Source: Suillus spraguei (taxonomy: Eukaryota; Basidiomycota; Agaricomycetes; Boletales; Suillaceae). Taken from it: a DNA stretch of 64,000 nucleotides. A program made the translations under genes and the position numbers. Location: the NCBI GenBank assembly GCA_016800925.1, contig JABCPU010000126.1:62001-126000 (forward strand), given 5' to 3'. A model generated the notes under the pieces. It was given only the letters and a program-made list of their open reading frames with translations, was not told the DNA's origin and made no database searches. This document shows, in pieces, positions 11,191 through 24,034 of the stretch (its first letter is position 1; every line of letters starts with the position of its first letter).

Positions 11191-11367
11191 TATCTGGTTG
11201 TCGCTTGATACACGCCTCAAGGAACTGAGAAATCACATGTAAGTAGTACTGAGAACAAGTAATAACTCACGTTTGCATCAAGACTATCGAGAATGCGGGG
11301 TTGACATCCACAAACCGGTGTCCTCACAACCTCACCAGTCTCCCGATACGTCTTCCGAAGATATTAC

Positions 11368-12334
11368 TGTAAAGATGCAACCTAACCTGGGCTGTAGATA
11401 AACTACCTCCTAAGTTAGTATGTGAGTCTTGCGCTCTACCTAGTCTGCTTCACTTGCGAAGGCAAGAGCGTTTGACCCTAAAGGGGGATGCCTATTAGTA
11501 TGGTCAAGTTCAAGTCAAACTTATGTGTGAAAGAAGCATCATGGTCAGTGGTAAGTTGCTGCAGTCAGTGATGATGCCACTGGAACTAGTGTTGTGTGTA
11601 GCGGTGCTACCGTGGTCGAGATATAGTCAGTAACAGTTGCGTTGAGTGAGCGATGTCGAGCGATGATATCAGCGGTAACAGTAAAGTTGCGAGTGGTGCA
11701 AAGAAACAGTAAAGAAAGCTGTGGTACTTTCAGTGGTAAAGTAGCGGTGCGTGAGAAGTTCAGTAAAAATAACAGTCAAAAGTCCAGCAGTATGCCAGCA
11801 GTAACGGAGAACGAGCGTGATCAATTAATGAGTGATAAAGAAACTTTAAAGACTAAGTCCACCACTGAGTAGATCCAGAGCTAGACAATAATCCTGACCT
11901 ATAGTACGTGCAATGGTGTAAAACCAGGTACTGTATTGTGCGGGGTACACAGTGCTTATATCCTAAATCATATGTATCCAGAATACTGTAGGTGAGATCA
12001 GTAGCTCTCAACTGTAGTAACTGCCATATGTATGTAAACATAGCGCGAGGTGCTGCGGCATGAGGCAACATGTAATAAGGCTTGCCGTGGAATCAGTGAT
12101 AACGAACATAAAACAAATGATGCACCAAATGGAGCTATGCGGATGCAGCAAGGACATGGAAGGACATCGGTACGTGGAACGAGGTGCAGTAGTCAGTATG
12201 TTGTGCAGTAAACGTGGGATGCCGCTGGTAATGCTAAAGGGGTAAGACGGCCATGGACAATTGGTAACTCCTATAGACATGAGACAAGTGTCAAAAGATG
12301 GGGTTTTAAGCCCAGCGCCAATATGTTCATTACA
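11368..12334. mobile_element. Solo LTR, family B (~967 bp)
   Basis: The sequence from TGTAAAGATGCAACC to ATGTTCATTACA recurs with high identity at 62301-63258. The ends are TGTAA...TTACA, as in gypsy-type LTRs, and read alike on both strands, so orientation is not certain. No internal domains adjoin it here. The flanks ATTAC and TCGCA do not match, so there is no target duplication. Short open frames inside it are shared by both copies and are not taken as genes. Confidence 0.85.
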
Positions 12335-12490
12335 TCGCAATGACCGCTCACTAATCCCAGTGTAACGATGAATTGTTGGGTCCTTGACATTTAGCAAGCT
12401 CATTGGTAGAGCAACTAGCTTTCGTTCCTTGGGTATGTGCCATCCCATCCAAGTTGTAGATCAAGATTGTCTGTCAGAACTTAAAAGTTT

Positions 12491-13038
12491 CATCAGGAAA
12501 TTCACACATTCCTTAACATGCTTAATCAGCTTAACTCACTTATCTCAAAACTTGTTTGCTCTCTCTCATATCATTCACCTGCATCAGGAAATTCACACAT
12601 TCCTTGACGTGCCCTTATGCGGACTTATTTACACTTAACTGCCTTGGTGAAATTGAATCTACTTGTCCAAAATTTCAATGTGAATGAATTCAGAAAAAAA
12701 AAGTTGAGATATATTAATATACATGTTTTATTGTATTTCGCACTCAAAAAATATAAGATATGCCAGGTGAATGATGTGAGAGAGAGCAAACAAGTTTTGA
12801 GATAAGTGAGTTAAGCTGATTAAGCATGTTAAGGAATGTGTGAATTTCCTGATGTGGCATATCTTATATTTTTTGAGTGCGAAATACAATAAAACATGTA
12901 TATTAATATATCTCAACTTTTTTTTTCTGAATTCATTCACATTGAAATTTTGGACAAGTAGATTCAATTTCACCAAGGCAGTTAAGTGTAAATAAGTCCA
13001 CATAAGGGCACGTCAAGGAATGTGTGAATTTCCTGATG
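12491..13038 (-). mobile_element. MITE family C, copy 1 (outer), split by copy 2
   Basis: Without its insert this copy is about 275 bp. Both ends carry the inverted repeat CATCAGGAAATTCACACATT. The left part (12491-12581) and the right part (12855-13038) together give the reverse complement of the copies at 12582-12854 and 61340-61610. A 2-bp duplication TT flanks it (12489-12490 and 13039-13040). No protein is encoded; reading frames across it only reflect the inverted symmetry. Confidence 0.92.
12582..12854 (+). mobile_element. MITE family C, copy 2, inserted into copy 1
   Basis: This is a complete 273-bp element with terminal inverted repeats of 24 perfect bases beginning CATCAGGAAATTCACACATT, then weaker similarity to about 30 bp. 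It sits inside copy 1 in the opposite orientation. The uninterrupted site reads CACCTGGCAT; here the TG is present on both sides (12580-12581 and 12855-12856), showing a 2-bp target duplication. The result is a near-perfect palindromic block of about 550 bp. Confidence 0.93.
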
Positions 13039-16000
13039 TTGTTGTCCCGACTTATTGCCGAATATATGTAATGAAAAAATTTTGGCCTAGCGTTCTGCAA
13101 ACGGCTGTAAGCGAGTTCTGTCATACTCTAGCCGGGAGTTTGAAGCATTTAAGTGAGTTTCAAGAGGTGTTAAACGAGTTTCAAAAGTTACTTTGAGTAC
13201 CACTAGTAACTGATGCTATCACCAACTACTAATATAGAATTGCAAAAATACACAAGGGATCGGTTTTCCAACACAAAGCAGCATGCAAATTTGTCCAGAC
13301 GGTTGAATCGCAGCGTAGGTAAAGTCATCGACGTCATAGAATAGCATTCGCATCTTGAGTCTCAACAACGTCAATTCGGACCATAGGGGACCTGCAATTC
13401 ACAGCTTTCGCAGACCGTATTGGTCAACACAGAATCTTATTTCAGTTCGGACAGCTTGATTGTGTGTTTATCGTTCTCTCCCCTTTTCGTGCTCTTTTAT
13501 TGACTACCATGGTGACTTCCGCTTCTTTTCATGGCGTCGTGGGTCTCCAATTCCATTCACCCTGCTGTGTTGATGCGTATTCATAGCTCGGTCTCCTATT
13601 TAACTACTCTTTCCTTACTACTATGGTGACCTCTGCTTTGAGAAGATATGTAGATCTCGAGGCTCGACACGACAATTCGCAGCGTGGGTGATCTTGTGTG
13701 GCGAAGAACCATGTCCTGAGTGCGATCGAACTGAATTTGAAAATATAGGGACATGCACGTGCGACTGTGAATACATCGATCGTTTTCTGACGAATGACAA
13801 GCCTGTCGTTGACCACTGCACGAGTTCTCCTTCTACACCATCAAATGAAGTGAAAAATAGGCCTGGGACTTAGAGAAACAAACACTTACCCTTCCCTAGA
13901 TGCCCCCTCCCCGCATGATATCCCACATGGGCAGCGAATATCTTTGCTTACGCTCAGCGCGACTTTGTTAGACAGATGCACCGCCGTAGAATTGACCCGT
14001 CCCTTGTGGCCTTTGAGGGCGCACTTCGAAGCACGACCCAGTCGCGTGCATAAAACAGGCATGAGGAACCGTCTTCAGACGCTAAGGGAAGTGTGAAGTT
14101 ATGAAGCGAAGGCAGGCCATACTGCAAGAATAATATATTAAGTACTTACTATGATAGTAGTCCAATCTAGATACAATGATTACTATAGTTCATAGGTGTC
14201 TACGCTTATAGCTGAGGCAGCAAAACAGTGCTTGTGCATGGCCGTGGCTTTACGAGCACTGAGCAAAAGCTGCACGCGCTCCTGTACACTCATCAAATAT
14301 TGCACCCTTGGATTGCTCGTAGTACTCGTTCGTCTGGAAGGTTGGATTGAAATCACCTCGAGAGTCCGGAGTGACTCGGATAGGTTACTGCATTACATAA
14401 GTAGTCTATGTACTCCGACGTAGGTGATTATCTAAAGTTGTTACCTTTCGTTATGGTCGATGCATTCGCACAACTTTTGAAAATAACATAATGCCAACAG
14501 TGAGACCGGGGAAAAGGAATCGACAGTAGTGTCAACTGGAACGAGAATATGTAAGCGGCGATAAAACTTCTTCTGGTGATGGCGAGAGAGATCCAGTAAG
14601 ACCTGCTCAGGATCCGAAAGTGAAGGAAGAACATAACGATTTGGGTCAGCCCCGACAATTTTGAGTTGTGAAATTTTGACTCGGGAGTGTCTTGGGGTGA
14701 CTGTTTGATGGAGGAAGTAATCAGTGCGAGTGAGTTTGAGGTGAGTTAGATCTGGGGGCCCTAGCTTAGCTACGTGGCAATTTTATCGGTTCGCAGTGCC
14801 GCTTCCTTGTTTGCCATCGCAACATCCTCCCGTACATCCTTGTGTAATAAAGTATTATATGTGAATTCAACTTATGATCACCGCATTAAGTTACAGGGCC
14901 TTATTGCGCGATGAAGTGCGCGTTATCGTGGTGTACGTACTGCTTACTGCAACAATATTATTACGCATGACCGCGATGCTCATGCTTTAACCGTGCAATA
15001 TATTCTTGCGGATTCAAAAGTGAAGCTTGTATTTTGTCGGACAGGTGTACGGCATTTCTCAACGAGTCCGGCTATTCAGAAGGGTTATTCAGCTATAAAC
15101 GTCGCAGCTGGAAATACGGTTCCAAAGTTCAGCAGCACAGGAGGGTATACTCCCGCGCCACCGTGACATGAAAGGGGGGCCGCTCGATAATATGTCTGCC
15201 TGCTAACAATGAAAGCAAATTTCCGCTTTCCGGTGTGTCCGATGCCTGTTTGCTGTGCTTTCCTACGATATCAACGAGGTCAAATTCCGGGAGGCGTTCG
15301 TGGCGTGAGCCGTTCGTCGTCTTTTTCTTCTTCACGCGGGCTTCTTTGTGGGAGGCACGTAGTGTCGGATATGCGCACGACCGCTCAATCTCTTCTCGAT
15401 TTAACTACCGAAGACCAAGGATGCTGACGAATCCAGCGGCCATCCGTTCTGCTGTCAATAGTATCTTGCAGCTCTATTCTCGTGCTCATGTCTCGGTAAG
15501 CTTTTCAGAAGTATATGGACGAGCTACCCTCTGACGACTTCATGCGCACTGGCCAGTATCAGATCGAAAAGTTGGCGGTTGTCACCGAAAGCCGGATATG
15601 TGATGGATTGTCGCTGGCGGTCAATCGAGTACCTAATTAGTAACTCAACCAGATTCAACACGAGGAAGGCACGGTAGGGCTAATTGGGCAACATCACGTC
15701 TTCCCATAATGATGTACAACGTTGCGTAAGTGGTTGTACCTGAAGTAGGTTCAGCGCCACGACAATCATGAGATAGAACACATCCATACTTGTCGGTTAT
15801 GTACGATAACACCGTAGTCCTTCATAAGGCTGGCGATCTTCCTGAATCACAAGGACATGGAAGTGAGTTCTTCGCTGGAGTATCGTCACTCTTGGTTTGC
15901 TATGGGTGTTCATAATTAAATAGAGAAGCAAAAGGGGGTTGTGAAGCAGGAACCGCAGGGCCGAAAGGTACTGTGAGACAGAAGTTTCGAGATGGCCACA

Positions 16001-19000
16001 CCCAGGAATGGAAATAGGTACGATTACCCTCGATTACTGCCTTCTCAATCCCTTGGTAGGCGGCGGCGCTTCACTCGGCAACTAATCCCGTCTTCCCATT
16101 GTCGATCTTTACCCATTTCAGGAACGTTTCGCAAGTAAGTATCAATAATGTGCCTGCTAGACTCCGAAAATGCACTAAGGCAACTTATTTCTTCTTTGCA
16201 TATTCGACACCTCCACTTCAACTTAGTCGGCTTTGACAGTCGGGCGTCGTCAACTGATCCTTTATTCAGCAGAAAAGTCATCGAGAACTCACGCAGAGTG
16301 CCCTGAAACGGGTATTGCGAGCAGTGGACCCTACTTTGGATCACCAATGTGCGTGCGCAAATCCTTTGAGTGTTTCACCATTCTTTTTCCCGAGTTTGAC
16401 GACTCATCTTCTATGATAGAACTCACTTCAAGAGTAACCCTCCGGTGACGGCAGGCGTCTCTATGAATCCCCATCTTTTTGTGAATGTGTCAAATTTATG
16501 CGTGCATGTTGCAAACTTCCCTGGAAGTCACATCTACTATTCCAAGTAGGCTAGGACGACATCTCGGCGGAGAACGGAAGCACATGTTCTCGAAGTTGTC
16601 ATTCCGACTACGCGATAACAAAACGAAAGCATCGTGTAAACCATTTGCCCGCATTTAGCGGATTATAGTGCTTCTTGGGCTGATAGCCAACGTCAATGTT
16701 TTTGGGCCCCTTCCTCTATCAAGAGCATGCTTGGATGTGACAGTAAGCTTCAAGAGGAAATGGGGACGACGAACAACATACATCTGATGTATTGTGTAAA
16801 TTTGGCCCTGTTTATGCAGAGAGTGATAATCACTGAAATAAAATTTTACGGAGCTATGGAAGCGACTGTTTGGAGGGAAATGACTCACTTTGGTCCATTG
16901 AGAAACTTATCATATATTAGAATAGAATTACTGACCCCTAAAAATTCAAGACATATCTCTATCATTGTACTTGAAGTCGCTCACCTTTCAACTTCTGACG
17001 AGGACTCTGGTTGAGCACAGTTGCGCACACGACTTCTTTGAAAGCCTCAGGGTCTTCCAGGCAAGAGTGAGGTAGCAAATATGACATATTCGAAATTTCA
17101 ACGGGAGTCGTTCAGTTAGTAGCAGATGAGTAACTCGCGAGTCATTATGCAATAATAGACGCAACAGTGAGCAGTGAGCACCGTGACGACGCACTCAACT
17201 TCCGAGCTTTAGATCCTAACACAAACAAATACACAAGCTTGCAGCGTAATAATTACCATTACGTGTTACATGGTACAGTTATCCGCAGATCCACCGAGAA
17301 AATTTTCATTGCTGGTTGGTAAGTGGGTATGCACCATGTAAGTCATATATTTCATAAACGGGGTTGAGCTGTACGATATCTAATTGGTATAACGAGCAGG
17401 TCCACTGCTCCATTCATCAAGCTGCATTAAGATTGTTGATTCTATCATTGATGCAGTGTGGCCTCGAGATGCGTGTCATCTTACTTTCCGGTCTTCCCGG
17501 GGATCTGCAGAAGGTTGTCTGAGAATTTGATACAATGGACCTCCACCACGTCTCCGTGCGCGAAACGTCAACCGTTATCTGCTAATGTTGACGACAAGTA
17601 TTCATCAATCTAGTTGGCCACCTCGTAAGGATCCTCCTTTACAGGTAATGCGCAATTATACACTTCCCACACCTCCTATACGCGTAGCTCATCCATTCTT
17701 GACATAGCATCAGCGGCTGGTGTAATGCGATAGTCAAAACATTGCTTGCAGGCTACTATACAGGTGCTTTCGGGAGCGAACTATGTTCCATGTGCAAGTA
17801 ATCGTCAACTTCATGCTGCCGTACCTTCCTGTGAAGCTCGTACAATCTTTGTGCTGGTCATCCTGCTATTGGTTGATTTTCATGACCGGCGTATTGAACG
17901 CCTGAAGGGAATGTGGCTTCATCACTTCTTCATCTGCATGGCAGTGTCTGTGCCAGGCACACTTCAAAGCTTCGATGCCTACTCCGAACTGTCTTCTGTG
18001 CCTTTGCTGCACGTGTCCATGGTAAGCGCAGCTCTAAGGAGGCGTAGTCACTGCTCCATGTCCTCTCCAACGAAAATGCTATATAGTCTGTCTCGTCAAT
18101 GTTCCGTAAGCCTCACGCACACCCATGGACGCTTATTATCGCACACAGTCTACGAGGTCACTGGTGAGTTACTATGGCAATGATCTCTGTACTAAGTTTT
18201 GACCCAGACGTTAGAATATAAATCATACTGCAACTACGCCTGCATGCCGTGAGCACTGCATTCGGTGCCATAGAGACTTCTCAGTCAATTACCCCTCGGC
18301 TTGCGTCGTACCCCACGTGTTCGACTCCCGTTGTGACCCACTTCGTCTTCACAGTGGAGAATTCCAATGGATGTCGGAGTGTTGCGGAGGCTATGGTACT
18401 GTGACGGAGGAAGGACCTGGAAGTGGTACCTTCCGCATGATGGAACTCACTGCCTGTTATCGTGGTCCGCACACGACGTACAAGGACGCTGTTCGACTCC
18501 AATACAATGGTGTGAGCATCCTCAGATGCAGACACAACGGGTCAGGGAAATGCATCCGAAACCACTTGACGCAGAGAAATAAACCCGTTTTTGACAAGGA
18601 GGTGGTCTATTGCGATGGTGACGAACAAGACCGTCGCCATGATGGATAGGGGTAGATCGTGTACTATATAGTGGTTGAACGGACCAAAGGATGATAAGAC
18701 TTTCTTGGGAAGCAGCTTTTCGCCTCTGTACACACCCTCGGAACTTGTATTGCAGCCACTCATAAGATAGTCTATGTCATTACACGACATCAACTTGTTT
18801 CTCGTCCGCTGGCATAATCGATTCTACCAAGGCACAAGAATACAGATCGTGGCCAAGTTGTACACGTATATGATAACAATGCCTAAGTGAATCAAGAACA
18901 AAAACCTCCCCGGGCCCCTCGTGCATAGTGACGCTGCAAGCAGGCACAAAGTGTATATGACAAGGCCATTCATTGGTTGTTCAACAACACAATCCCTTTA

Positions 19001-20250
19001 CGGGTTGCAGAAAGGCAAACCGCTGTAGAGTGGAGCTGCAGGTGAATGCGCACCCGTGGAATTCAAACCTCGAAGGAAGACGGTCATCATGACGGCAATC
19101 CCTTGTTTTCAAGGGGACACATATGGAGGTCAATTCGAAAGTTGCACTAAATAAAATACACGGTCTCTATTGAGTAGCATTTGGCGAGAGGACCAGAAGA
19201 ACTTAAATTGAGGCTGTTCCAAAATTTTATGGCATTCAAATCTCATCCAAAATGAAGAAGTTGACGTCGAATGAGGTGGAATATGTTACTTGTGGCCATG
19301 CATAAAAAAAGAAGGAAATGAAGTGAAGTGAAATAACATGCTCTTGCACAAATTGCAAAGCAAGGACGGTCAAGACAGGTGTTTAAGTTGGTATTGAAGT
19401 TAGCCGCAACTTGAAGAGGGGAGCTTTGAGCGGTGCAAGAATTGCGTGAGCATGCGAGAGAGCATGCCAGCAGAGGGGGTGGGTGCTAGAGCATGGTAGA
19501 TGCCATAACGTGATTAGTATGCGGAAGCAACACAGAAGCCTGTGGCACAGGTGATAGCAACAAATAGGAAGCCAGGCCGGATATTGTCAGCGACGCCCTA
19601 AGTTAGACCTGAGAGTTTCGACGAAGTTGCAGGAGGAAGAAACCAATAGATATTACTGCGGTGGTAGAACAGATAAGAACAAAAGCAGGGAACAAAGCCA
19701 CAACCATACATTGAGAGTCCGCTAATCCCGGAAAGACGCGGTCCGCTCTTTTTATGCATTGCACCCGACTCGAATATATCGTAGTGCGGCTTTCCCATTA
19801 TGGTAATGATCACCGAATTACTTACCAGTACTATCAGCACCATGAATGCATGAGTAGTCGCAAGTGCACTCGATCCTTAGCTAGGCTATAGTGAGTCAGA
19901 TTGATCATGCAGCACTGAATGTTGAAACTGTGACTGTCGTAATAATATGACGGTACCACCTGTGAGGACTTGATCTTGTAAAAAAATACATTAATTCCCA
20001 TGAACTGATTGATTCCGAGAGAACAAAGCATATAAGCTGTGACACAACATACGCCTAGACATCACGTAAAGGATCAGTCTAACTAAAAAGCTACGTAGCT
20101 ACAATCCAGTCGCCATGCCCAAATTCCAAAAGCCCGTGAAACCTTACAGAGTATACAAACATCATGCAACAACGCCTTGGCCCTAGATCCTGCCAGTGAG
20201 ACTAAATTAAATACCTAGCTAAATAACGGAACGAGAAGCACTTGATTGAC
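13039..20250. other. Gene-poor 7.2-kb stretch
   Basis: I recognise no gene family here. Open frames are short and unsupported. The longest are 15235-15534 (+), 16045-16347 (-), 17746-18183 (+, with one hydrophobic stretch) and 18317-18649 (+). The 15424-15640 part reads somewhat like coding sequence (MLTNPAAIRSAVNSILQLYS and further on LPSDDFMRTGQYQIEKL) and may be a gene relic, but I cannot name it. No repeat from elsewhere in the window is present. Confidence 0.4.
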
Positions 20251-22861
20251 TCAAAACTGGATATGCAGAGGCTCGTGCTCCTCGGGTTCAATGATCTCCC
20301 CCTCTGCATTGAGTGGCCAAAAAGAGTTCCTGAATAAGTTGTCAGGGTCATACTTCTTTTTCACCTCACACAGCCTAGCCCAGTTCTCGCCATAGCAAGC
20401 AATGACACGGCCAGGAGGCTCCTGTCTGCCTAAGAACTGTAGGCAATGTGAATGAAAAAGATCAGACGTGGGTACGGAGGAAACGCATACGCTTGGCAAG
20501 GGGCCACCGAGCGTCACCGGTGCCAGAGTCTCCGCAATCCACTAACGAACATGGCGTGTGAGCATGAGAACAAGTAACTGATTATAAAATACTTACCTCC
20601 TCCGCGGAATGAACACAACGCGGATCTTGGAATTCAATATCCCACTGATGCAACGCAGCGACATTAAAGGAAGCCTGGCGTTGCGCCTTAGGTATACAAT
20701 TATCCTCGAAATCACCGAGCGCGCCACCAGCCAGTTCAAACAACCACGCTATGTCCAAAATGCAATAAGAGATCGGAAACGAGGGTGAGACAAAAAAGAC
20801 ATACTGCAGCCAACAGGCGTGTCCGCAAATTGAAGGACTGTCTTATGCACGATGTCATCTGGAAGCGAACTAATAAGCGCAGATCGTATGAACCACTTGT
20901 TTCCTGCTGTTAACGGCAAATATCTCAGAAGACACACGTTGATTCAATTAACTCTACTACTCACCTTTTCCACGGAGAACCTGCGCAACGCTGTCTTGTT
21001 GATGAAGGAAAGACTTCTCATCAACCTCATTGAGAAGACACTGTTCACCGTCCCATGATGAAATGGCCTGTAAGAACTCTTGGCCCTTCACCTTGGGACC
21101 GACGTAGCACATCTGGATAACAACCAGGGAGTCCTGACCTGCAGGTCCAGCCGTAAGTAGAACATTGGCATACAACTCCCGAGGAGCACCCTTGACGCAA
21201 TCTCGAAAGTGCTTGATTAGTGATGGTGCAGTTGCGCGATGAAAACGACTGAATAATAGTGTAAAATTCCGATCCAATTCAAATAAGAAACAAGAACCCA
21301 CTAAATGAGATTACCCGCAAAGACGACGGGAACTGGATAAGCTCTGGCTTTGTAACGTGTGACGACACCAAAGGCTGGGCCAGCACCGCGTAGTGCCCAC
21401 CACAAGTCTAAATGTCAGTCAAGATGAGGTGAATAGTATTATGTGCATAACACGTACCCGGGTGTTCGTTGTGGTTGACTATGACGATTTGACCGTCTGC
21501 TAAAACGACTTCTGCTTCTACCAGATTGTCACTGCTCAACCGTGAAGACGTCCCAGGAATCCAAAGCCTCCCAAGATCATGATTGCTGAACCAACAGGAT
21601 GAGCCGCACTAATCCGCTAGGTAAATGAGGATAAAATCTGGCAAAAGACAACGCTTACGATGGAATGTGGTATGGGACAGCGCCACGTCCACCAGCGAGT
21701 GATATCGCTTCTAAAGGGTTTGCCGCTGAGAACTGGTCGATTTCCTTCTGTCTCTTTCCTGCACCGAATGTTACGAAGGCATGAGAGTAGATGGGCATTG
21801 CATAAGTCAAAATGTTAGTCGGAGACTCGAGGAAACTCGGCGTAGCAAACAATGCGTTTGGCATGGATTGGGCAAGCCGAGAAGTGGAGGCGACAGATGG
21901 CGCGGAACTGTTGGATGTATCATCTAGATAGGAAAATGGATCATCCAATGAGGATAAACATGGGGGTGACTTTGAACTGGTATCTGGCAGCGAAGAAGGT
22001 GGGACAATAACGGTAGTGGCGCCATCCATGGATGGAAGATTAGAAGCCAAAGGGTTAGAAACCACGGGGATAGAAGAACCAAGGGAGTTAGAGGATAACA
22101 ATGTCGTGTTAGGGTCGTGGCTACTTTCTGAGGTAGCGGAATAGGTGGGCATTTGTGGGGTCTCCGATGCGGGAGCTGCAGATTCCAACCTTCGTCGAGT
22201 GACGGGAGGACGATCGGCAAATGGGGCGGATGATCCTCCTGGGTAAAGAAAATCTGCAACAGTTGCAGACGCCAGGTCGTAATACCTCAGCTCCTCGTCT
22301 TCTTCCCTTCTTCGCTTACTGCTGGCCACGGCAGCAAATCTATCTAGAAGCGGTGCGCCAACTTTGAACTTCCCTTTACTGCCGAGTAAAGGCATGTCTC
22401 GAATACTAGTAAACGAGCCATCGGCAGCAGGAGGCTCGATGTCAATGTCGGTGATCTTGCAGAGGTCGATGATAATGTCGCCCCCAACTGCCCAGCCAGC
22501 GGTGCCATAGCCTCCAGCCTTGACAGATGCAGAAATAGAATGCTTTCTGCAGAACAAGATGACTCTAGAGAGATAATTGAATATATAAGACATGTCCGAG
22601 AGTTAGGAACCTACTGGCTAACATCTAGAGCATCAAGAGGACAAACGACAGCCATAGCGGAAACTTTGACGTCGCCATTGAACATTCGAGAATATTCCAG
22701 GAAGCTACAGCGCCTGTTAGATGTGTCAGAGAATGATCTGGTAATATATACCTGGGATCACCCCTCCGGTAGGTGTCTCCGCGAACGGTCGATCTTAGTT
22801 CTTGGTAAAGGACATCGGATAGAGAGAAGATAGAAGCCATGGCAAGAGAAATGCCTTCCAT
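20251..22861 (-). pseudogene. FAD-linked oxidase (berberine-bridge type) with one frameshift
   Basis: Enzymes of this family oxidise alcohols or sugars with FAD and oxygen, often in secondary metabolism. Exon 1 starts at ATG 22861; introns 22750-22714 (approx.) and 22614-22565 join exons in frame. The FAD-binding (PCMH) domain reads FCRKHSISASVKAGGYGTAG then WAVGGDI; the histidine that normally binds FAD covalently (GGH) is tyrosine here. Later come HPVGSAIMILGGFGFLGRLH, LVEAEVVLADGQIVIVNHNE, LWWALRGAGPAFGVVTRYKA and the C-terminal BBE motif ACYGENWARLCEVKKKYDP. Between the two halves of the FAD domain lies a roughly 180-residue Ser/Pro-rich insert (about 22290-21790). Near 21535-21541 one base is missing (HG then stop, instead of HGLSSDN), so the gene is broken unless this is a sequence error. 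Confidence 0.88.
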
Positions 22862-24034
22862 GAGTTGCGCAAAGCAAAGTTGAAAGGAAGAGGGGAATAG
22901 AGAGGTTCTGATCAGCAGGGTACGAATCTGACTGGTTTTTAAGGAGGCTGGTGATTAATTAGGAGGGTCTGATGGTAATTTTAGGTGAATTTTACAAATA
23001 AATTTCGTTTGAGATCCTGCATAGGACAGCATGACGATAAATGTGAGAGGAGTACATACTGAAGGCGATGTTTCATGAACTAAATTTTTGTGGTCGCGGA
23101 ACCCTTAAGTTTGCGCAGAATTGGCGCAGAAGTTATTTTGCAACTCCAACATTTTAATTCTAGAACGATCGACATCAGTCTCCACCAAGATCAACGTTAA
23201 CTTCGCGGTCACCCCGAAATGTTCTTGCTGAATCTTGCCGCAGGCTTCGTCGCTGAAATCCTCGGGGCGTGAATATCAATGTTAATTTAGCAAACCTCCG
23301 ATTCGGAACTCTTGCAGCGGTAACATCCGACGGTTGGGCATGCCGCATGCCTCATGGAACGTAGGTACGTCACACTACACAGCAGCTTCCGTTGTACGTC
23401 CGTCCTCACCCCATCAGAACTGCGGAATACTTGATCAATGAGTCACAGCCGTTCCGGTAACATCAAAATTTGGATGCTCCCTGGCTCCAATCGTCTATGG
23501 TGCTAGTGGTGCCATCTCATCATTGGGCGGCCCGTGGCGAGCCAAGCATGTGGTTGTACGTATTCCGAAGACTTACCTAAGTCATCATCGACCCATCGAG
23601 GCACCATCCGCTTCAATCGCATTCTCTGACCAACTTTCGTTTCACCGTCGCCGTTTACTGCAGCAAGAGGGCTTCATTCTTTCCATCTTCAAATTCTCCA
23701 CTTCCAACACGAGCTAGCTGACCACAGGTGAAGAGACCATGGTCTACGACCCCAGTGGCGCAATATGTACGCTGTTGCCCGTCTCATTGAGGCATGCCTA
23801 TCAATAGATTTACCCCTTAGATATGTAAACTTTTAGTATAAGCTTACGTCCACAGCTCAACGCTCCATAAACTCCACCAACTTTATCTGATAACGCTGAT
23901 TAACGGAGTCCCGTGTACGCCTATCTTGGGCAACGATGCATGAATTTAATCTTCAAATACTGTGTGGCTGTCGAGATAACCACACAGGATAACTCACTAT
24001 TTACAGGCACATTGGAAACAGTTGCGTATGACGC
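22862..24034. other. Intergenic: FAD oxidase promoter side and P450 3' side
   Basis: These 1.2 kb lie upstream of the FAD oxidase start and downstream of the P450 stop, both on the minus strand. I see no further gene; a 64-codon frame at 23523-23717 shows no family features. Confidence 0.5.

Noticed and set aside
11642..12448. Short open frames in the ~960-bp LTR and their counterparts at 62607-63312
   Set aside because: They are shared only because the LTR is duplicated; frames differ between copies and no domain is seen.
12617..13124. Several open frames on both strands across the MITE block
   Set aside because: They arise from the inverted symmetry of the nested MITE copies and recur at 61340-61694; no protein domain is present.
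18300..18340. tRNA-like TTCGACTCCCG segment
   Set aside because: No matching acceptor, D or anticodon arms could be folded around it; no tRNA gene was recognised in the window.
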